This document shows positions 59,970 to 64,000 of a stretch of 64,000 bases of DNA, in pieces. The notes beneath the pieces were generated by a model, which was not told the origin of the DNA, did not search any database, and saw nothing but the letters and a program-made list of their open reading frames with translations. This stretch comes from Oscarella lobularis. Taxonomy: Eukaryota > Porifera > Homoscleromorpha > Homosclerophorida > Oscarellidae. The DNA is taken from positions 2,354,122 through 2,418,121 of the forward strand of contig NC_089189.1 in the NCBI RefSeq assembly GCF_947507565.1, read 5' to 3'. The translations under genes and the position numbers were made by a program. Each line of letters starts with the position of its first letter. Within the stretch, counting starts at the first letter, position 1.

Positions 59970-61115
59970 CTCAACTGCTTCTGACTCCCTTCAAATATCG
60001 AGTTGTCCCTCCTCCGATCGCCGCGCAGATAATCAAATTGCCGACGCCAATCAATCAAATAACCTTTGGGCGGGAAGCGTTCTCGCCTTGCTGTCCGACG
60101 GCAGAATTGCGCTGCTTTCGCAGAAAGACGGCGCTGCTGAGCTAACGGACACTCGAAAGTACAACGTAATGGTTCGTATGTGAACTAGAATAATTCTCCG
60201 TGTTTTTTTTAAAGAATTGATTTTGATGCTGGCATTGTGGAGGCTCTATGACACGTCGTCTGGTGGAAGGAATCTACTGTCTTTGCGGTGGCGTGGCTGC
60301 CTGACGATCGAGCCGATTTTCTATTTGAAATCATAGCTCTGTCAAGAGAAGATGGAAAATTCGCACCGCAAATGAGGTACAGTAGTCCGAGAACAAATAT
60401 CTCTATCTCTACACGAGTCTTGGATTTAGAAAGCGCTTTCCCTTGAGATTGCCGGCATTCCAAATGCATGCCAATGCGGACACAACGTCTCTACTCGTCG
60501 AATACGTTGACGGCTCTGTAGACGTCTATTCAGAAGGTTTTTTTCATATCGTAGTCGCTCGTTTTATTAGACACAACGCGTATCCTTTAGAAGGAGATTC
60601 TGGAGTTTTTCTGTCCCTGGAAGAACAGCTCTGGGACCCCTATTGCATTTCCGCACCCTTCTTCGCAGATAACAACGGCCACATTTAAAAATGAAGTGCG
60701 AAGAGGCCTCCATCGTCGTCGTCGTTTTTAATGTCGTATTCTCAGGAAGTTCCTGTTAGACATTCGGAGTGGTATCGGTTCTACATCGAGTCAAACGAAG
60801 TGAGATCTTGAATTTGCTGTAGTAGAGTGGGGGGCTTGGGTCAATATTTCGTCTCAGATCGCGCGAGACTGCACGTCCTTTGCTATTGACAGCGAATTTC
60901 TGCTTCTCACCATGAACAGGCACACGTGCACCTTTCTGCCTCTCCAATGCAGCGGAAAGGGTACGATGATACGCGAAAAGGTCTAAAAAAGCGCGGGCTC
61001 ATTCTTCTACTTTCTCTTTGCAAGAAATGGAGTCGATGGTCAGCGGAGATCAACTGTCGTCCGAAAATGTTCGTCGCGTTGAACGAGGAAGACGTATAGT
61101 CACAGTGGAGCCGTG
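59970..61115 (+). pseudogene. ELP1 (Elongator subunit 1 / IKAP) pseudogene fragment
   Basis: Ordered pieces match the beta-propeller part of ELP1, the tRNA-wobble-modifying Elongator scaffold. They are KYRVVPPPIAAQI with LPTPINQITF, NNLWAGSVLALLSDGRIALL, TSLLVEYVDGSVDVYSE, CTSFAIDSEFLLLTMNRHTC and ENVRRVERGRRIVTVEP. The first two pieces are in different frames (shift near 60058). The exon after the GTAATGG donor has an in-frame TGA in EAL-stop-HVVWW (about 60248). The last piece runs into TGA near 61102. Start and C-terminal exons are absent. The fragment ends against tandem repeats at about 61140. Splice sites are retained, so it came from genomic DNA. Confidence 0.72.
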
Positions 61116-61149
61116 CGGATCTTGACTCGTTTTTCAGGTACGTTTAACT

Positions 61150-61262
61150 GTAATTTATTACAGGAGAGTCCCTTGGCCAGTCTCCTGTGTCCATCCAGGA
61201 TCCAATAAGGATGGATGCAGTTAAAATGATCCATCCTGGATCCAAAAGGGATGGATCAAGTA
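61150..61262. repeat. Solitary 55-bp-type unit and ATCCATCC duplication
   Basis: TTATTACAGGAGAGTCCCTTGGCCAGTCTCCTGT is a single diverged unit of the array found at 62984-64000. It is followed by a short tandem duplication around GATCCATCCTGGATCCAA. It marks the edge of the terminal repeat district. Confidence 0.6.
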
Positions 61263-61263
61263 A

Positions 61264-61530
61264 ATGTACTGCCTAGTAAATACCTGCCCAGTAAAGTTAC
61301 TAAATTTACTGAATAGCAAATTACTGCACAGTAAATTTACCTGCCTAGTAAATTACTGCCTAGTAAATTACGGCCTAGTTAATTACTGCCTAGTAAATTA
61401 CTGCCCCGTAAATTTACTGCCTAGTAAATTACTGCCCAGTCAATTTACTGCCTAGTAAATTACTCCCAAGTAAATTTACTGACAAGTAAATTTACTGCCT
61501 AGTAAATTAGTGCCAAGTAAATTTCCAATC
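61264..61530. repeat. CTGCCTAGTAAATTA tandem repeat
   Basis: Imperfect 15-16 bp units of CTGCCTAGTAAATTA with CCCAGT and CAAGT variants occur about 17 times. The plus-strand open frame across it is a repeat effect. Confidence 0.85.
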
Positions 61531-61659
61531 AAAGTAGTTTGAAATGAGTGAGACCTCCAATTAATAAAGTTTACAAATTTACAAAATAGGAAGCATCCAC
61601 CAAAGCTTTAGGGGTCACTTCAGCTAAACACGTGCAACACTCTCGCTAACCGCCCCTAT

Positions 61660-61712
61660 ACTATTCCTTTACCTATTCCTATTCCTATTCCTATTCCTAT
61701 TCCTATTCCTTT
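61660..61712. repeat. ATTCCT hexanucleotide microsatellite
   Basis: A short run of CTATTCCTATTCCTATTCCT units immediately precedes the next minisatellite. Confidence 0.85.
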
Positions 61713-62892
61713 AGAATCAAATATTAGGCCCTCAATTTAATATTTATCCTTTAGAATCATAACTTAGGCCCACAATTTAATACTTAGGCCTTTAAAATCA
61801 AAGATTAGGCCCTCAATTTAATATTTAGGCTTTGTGAATCAAACATTAGGCCCTCAATTTAAAGTTTAGGCCTTTGGAATCAAATATTAGGCCCTCAATT
61901 TAGTTTGTAGGACTTTATAATCGAAGATTAGGCCCTCAATTTAATATTTAGGCCCTGTGAATCAAAGATTAGTCCCTCAATTTAATATTTAGGCCCTATG
62001 AATCAAAGATTAGGCCCTCAATTTAATATTTAGGCCTTTAGAATCAAAGATTAGGCCCTCAATTTAATATTTAGCCTTTAGAATCAAAGATTAGGTTCTC
62101 AATTTAATACTTAGGCCTTTAGAATCAAAGAGTAGTCCCTCAATTTAATATTTAGGTCCTGTGAATGAAAGATTAGGCCCTCAATTTAAAGTTTAGGCCT
62201 TTAGAATAAAATAGTAGGCCCTCAATTTAATTTTTGGCCTTTTGAATCAAAGATTATGCCCTCAATTTTATATTTATGCCTTTAGAATCAAAGATTAGGC
62301 CCTCAATTTAATACTTAGGCCTTTAGAATCAAAGAGTGGGCCCTCAATTTAATATTTAGGCCCTGTGAATCAAAGATTAGGCCCTCAATTTAAAGTTTAG
62401 GCCTTTAGAATCAAATATTAGGCCCTCAATTTAATTTGTAGGTCTTTAGAATCAAAGATTAGGCCCTCAATTTAATATTTAGGCCTTTATAATCAAAGAT
62501 TAGGTCCTGAATTTAATATTTATCCTTTAGAATCATAAATTAGGCCCTCAATTTAATACTTAGGCCTTAAGAATCAAAGATTAGGCCCTCAATTTAATAT
62601 TTAGGCTTTGTGAATCAAAGATTAGGCCCTCAATTTAATATTTAGGCCTTTGGAATCAAATATTAGGCCCTCAATTTAATTTGTAGGACTTTATAATCAA
62701 AGATTAGGCCCTCAATTTAATATTTAGGCCCTGTGAATCAAAGATTAGGCCCTCATTTAAATTTGTAGGTCTTTAGAATCAAAGATTAGGCTCTCAATTT
62801 AATATTTAGGCCTTTTAGAATCAAAGATTAGGCCCTGAATTTAATTTTTAGGACCTTAGAATCAAAGATTAGGCCCTCAATTTAATACTTTT
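61712..62892. repeat. TTAGGCCCTCAATTTAATAT minisatellite, second array
   Basis: About 30 units of about 40 bp belong to the same family as the talin-intron array at 31840-32640 but use GATTAGGCCC and CTTTAGAATCAAA subtypes. Blocks of several units recur (for example 61760-61940 against 62560-62720), showing local amplification. It passes without spacer into the next repeat. Confidence 0.92.
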
Positions 62893-62982
62893 GACAATTT
62901 GTCCTGGGGACAATTTGTCCTGGGACAATTTGTCCTGGGACAATTTGTCCTGGGACAATTTGTCCTGGGGACAATTTGTCCT
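62893..62982. repeat. GACAATTTGTCCTGGG minisatellite, short second array
   Basis: Five to six units identical in type to 48222-49095 are joined directly between two other repeat families with no unique DNA on either side. Confidence 0.9.
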
Positions 62983-62983
62983 T

Positions 62984-64000
62984 ACAGGAGAGACCCGTTG
63001 GCTAGTCCCCTGTAATTTTGCTGTAATTTATTACTGGAGAGACCCGTTGGCTAACCCCCTGTAATTTCGCTGTAATTTATTACAGGAGAGACCCGTTGGC
63101 TAGTCCCCTGTAATTTCGCTGTAGTTTATTACAGGAGAGACCCGTTGGCTAGCCCCCTGTAATTTCGCTGTAATTTATTACAGGAGAGACCCGTTGGCTA
63201 ACCCCCTGTAATTTCGCTGTAATTTATTACAGGAGAGACCCGTTGGCTAGCCCTCTCTAATTTCGCTGTAGTTTATTACAGGAGAGACCCGTTTGCTAAC
63301 CCCCTGTAAATTCGCTTTAATTTATTACAGTTGAGACCCGTTAGCTAGCCCCTGTAATTTCGCTGTAGTTTATTACAGGAGAGACCCGTTGGCTAGCCCC
63401 CTGTAATTTCGCTGTAGTTTATTACAGGAGAGACCCGTTTGCTAGCCCCTGTAATTTCGCTGTAGTTTATTACAGGAGAGACCCGTTTGCTAGCACCTGT
63501 AATTTCGCTGTAATTTATTACAGGAGAGACCCGTTAGCTAGCCCCTGTAATTTCGCTGTAATTTATTACAGGAGAGACCCGTTGGCTAGCCCCTGTAATT
63601 TCGTTGTAATTTATTACAGGAGAGACCCGATGGCTAGCCCCATGTAATTTCGCTTTAATTTATTACAGGAGAGACCCTTTGGCTAGCCCTCTCTAATTTC
63701 GCTGTAATTTATTACAGGAGAGACCCGTTTGCTAGCCCCTGTAATTTCGCTGTAATTTATTACAGGAGAGACCCGTTGGCTAGCCCCTGTAATTTCGTTG
63801 TAATTTATTACAGGAGAGACCCGATGGCTAGCCCCATGTAATTTCGCTTTAATTTATTACAGGAGAGACCCTTTGGCTAGCCCTCTCTAATTTCGCTGTA
63901 ATTTATTACAGGAGAGACCCGTTTGCTAGCCCCTGTAATTTCGCTGTAATTTATTACAGGAGAGACCCGTTAGCTAGCCCCTTTAGTTTCGCTGTAATTT
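62984..64000. repeat. 55-bp ACAGGAGAGACCCGTTGGCT minisatellite, runs off the window
   Basis: Units read ACAGGAGAGACCCGTTGGCT, then AGCCCCCTGTAATTTCGCTG and TAATTTATT. Each unit has short complementary ends (ACAGG with CCTGT) that could pair. Variants (CCCTCTCTAATTT, CCCATGTAATTT) recur in the same order at about 63600-63740 and 63785-63920. Related single units flank the talin-intron arrays. Confidence 0.93.

Overview
The window is animal nuclear DNA, and a sponge is the best guess. Genes are split by many very short introns (often 45-70 bp). The recognisable genes are metazoan or holozoan: a full talin, the ciliary IFT-B protein CLUAP1/IFT38, a membrane M1 aminopeptidase, ceramide synthase copies and small collagen-like H-type lectins. 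Sponge is an inference from this gene mix, the compact introns and the lack of close vertebrate or insect features; no marker gene fixes the species.

Region 1 (1-11.3 kb) is a duplicated accessory cluster. It holds four members of a secreted two-module family that I do not recognise (two intact and head to head, two broken), two paralogous collagen/H-type lectin genes, and ceramide synthase pieces in three places, all damaged or truncated. It also holds a duplicated 5' end of the aminopeptidase carrying a MITE whose empty site survives in the parent copy. The unit [ceramide synthase 5' exons - spacer - lectin gene] occurs twice in tandem.

Region 2 (11.6-16 kb) is an M1 aminopeptidase with at least 14 coding exons. 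Region 3 (16.5-24.3 kb) is a minisatellite of about 7.8 kb with a 33-bp unit and higher-order structure. Region 4 (24.8-42.2 kb) is a divergent pair: CLUAP1 on the minus strand and talin on the plus strand, their start codons 197 bp apart. One talin intron of about 3.9 kb is filled by two further minisatellites bracketed by a recurring flank sequence.

Region 5 (42.4-61.1 kb) is a dense mosaic. It contains a gene fusing a degenerate restriction-endonuclease-like region to a kinase-like domain. Next come fragments of kinesin-5, fumarylacetoacetase and a possible INO80E exon. A second copy of the talin 3' half follows, in which two exons are replaced by minisatellites. An AAA-ATPase-like/PD-(D/E)XK gene sits inside that copy's downstream flank, then a third talin exon copy and an ELP1 pseudogene.

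Region 6 (61.1-64 kb) is tandem repeats, several from the same families as the arrays in talin and between the fragments. The recurring theme is segmental duplication with minisatellite arrays at or near the breakpoints. All exon joins are read from splice signals and frame by eye. Similarities are judged against remembered family features, not searches.
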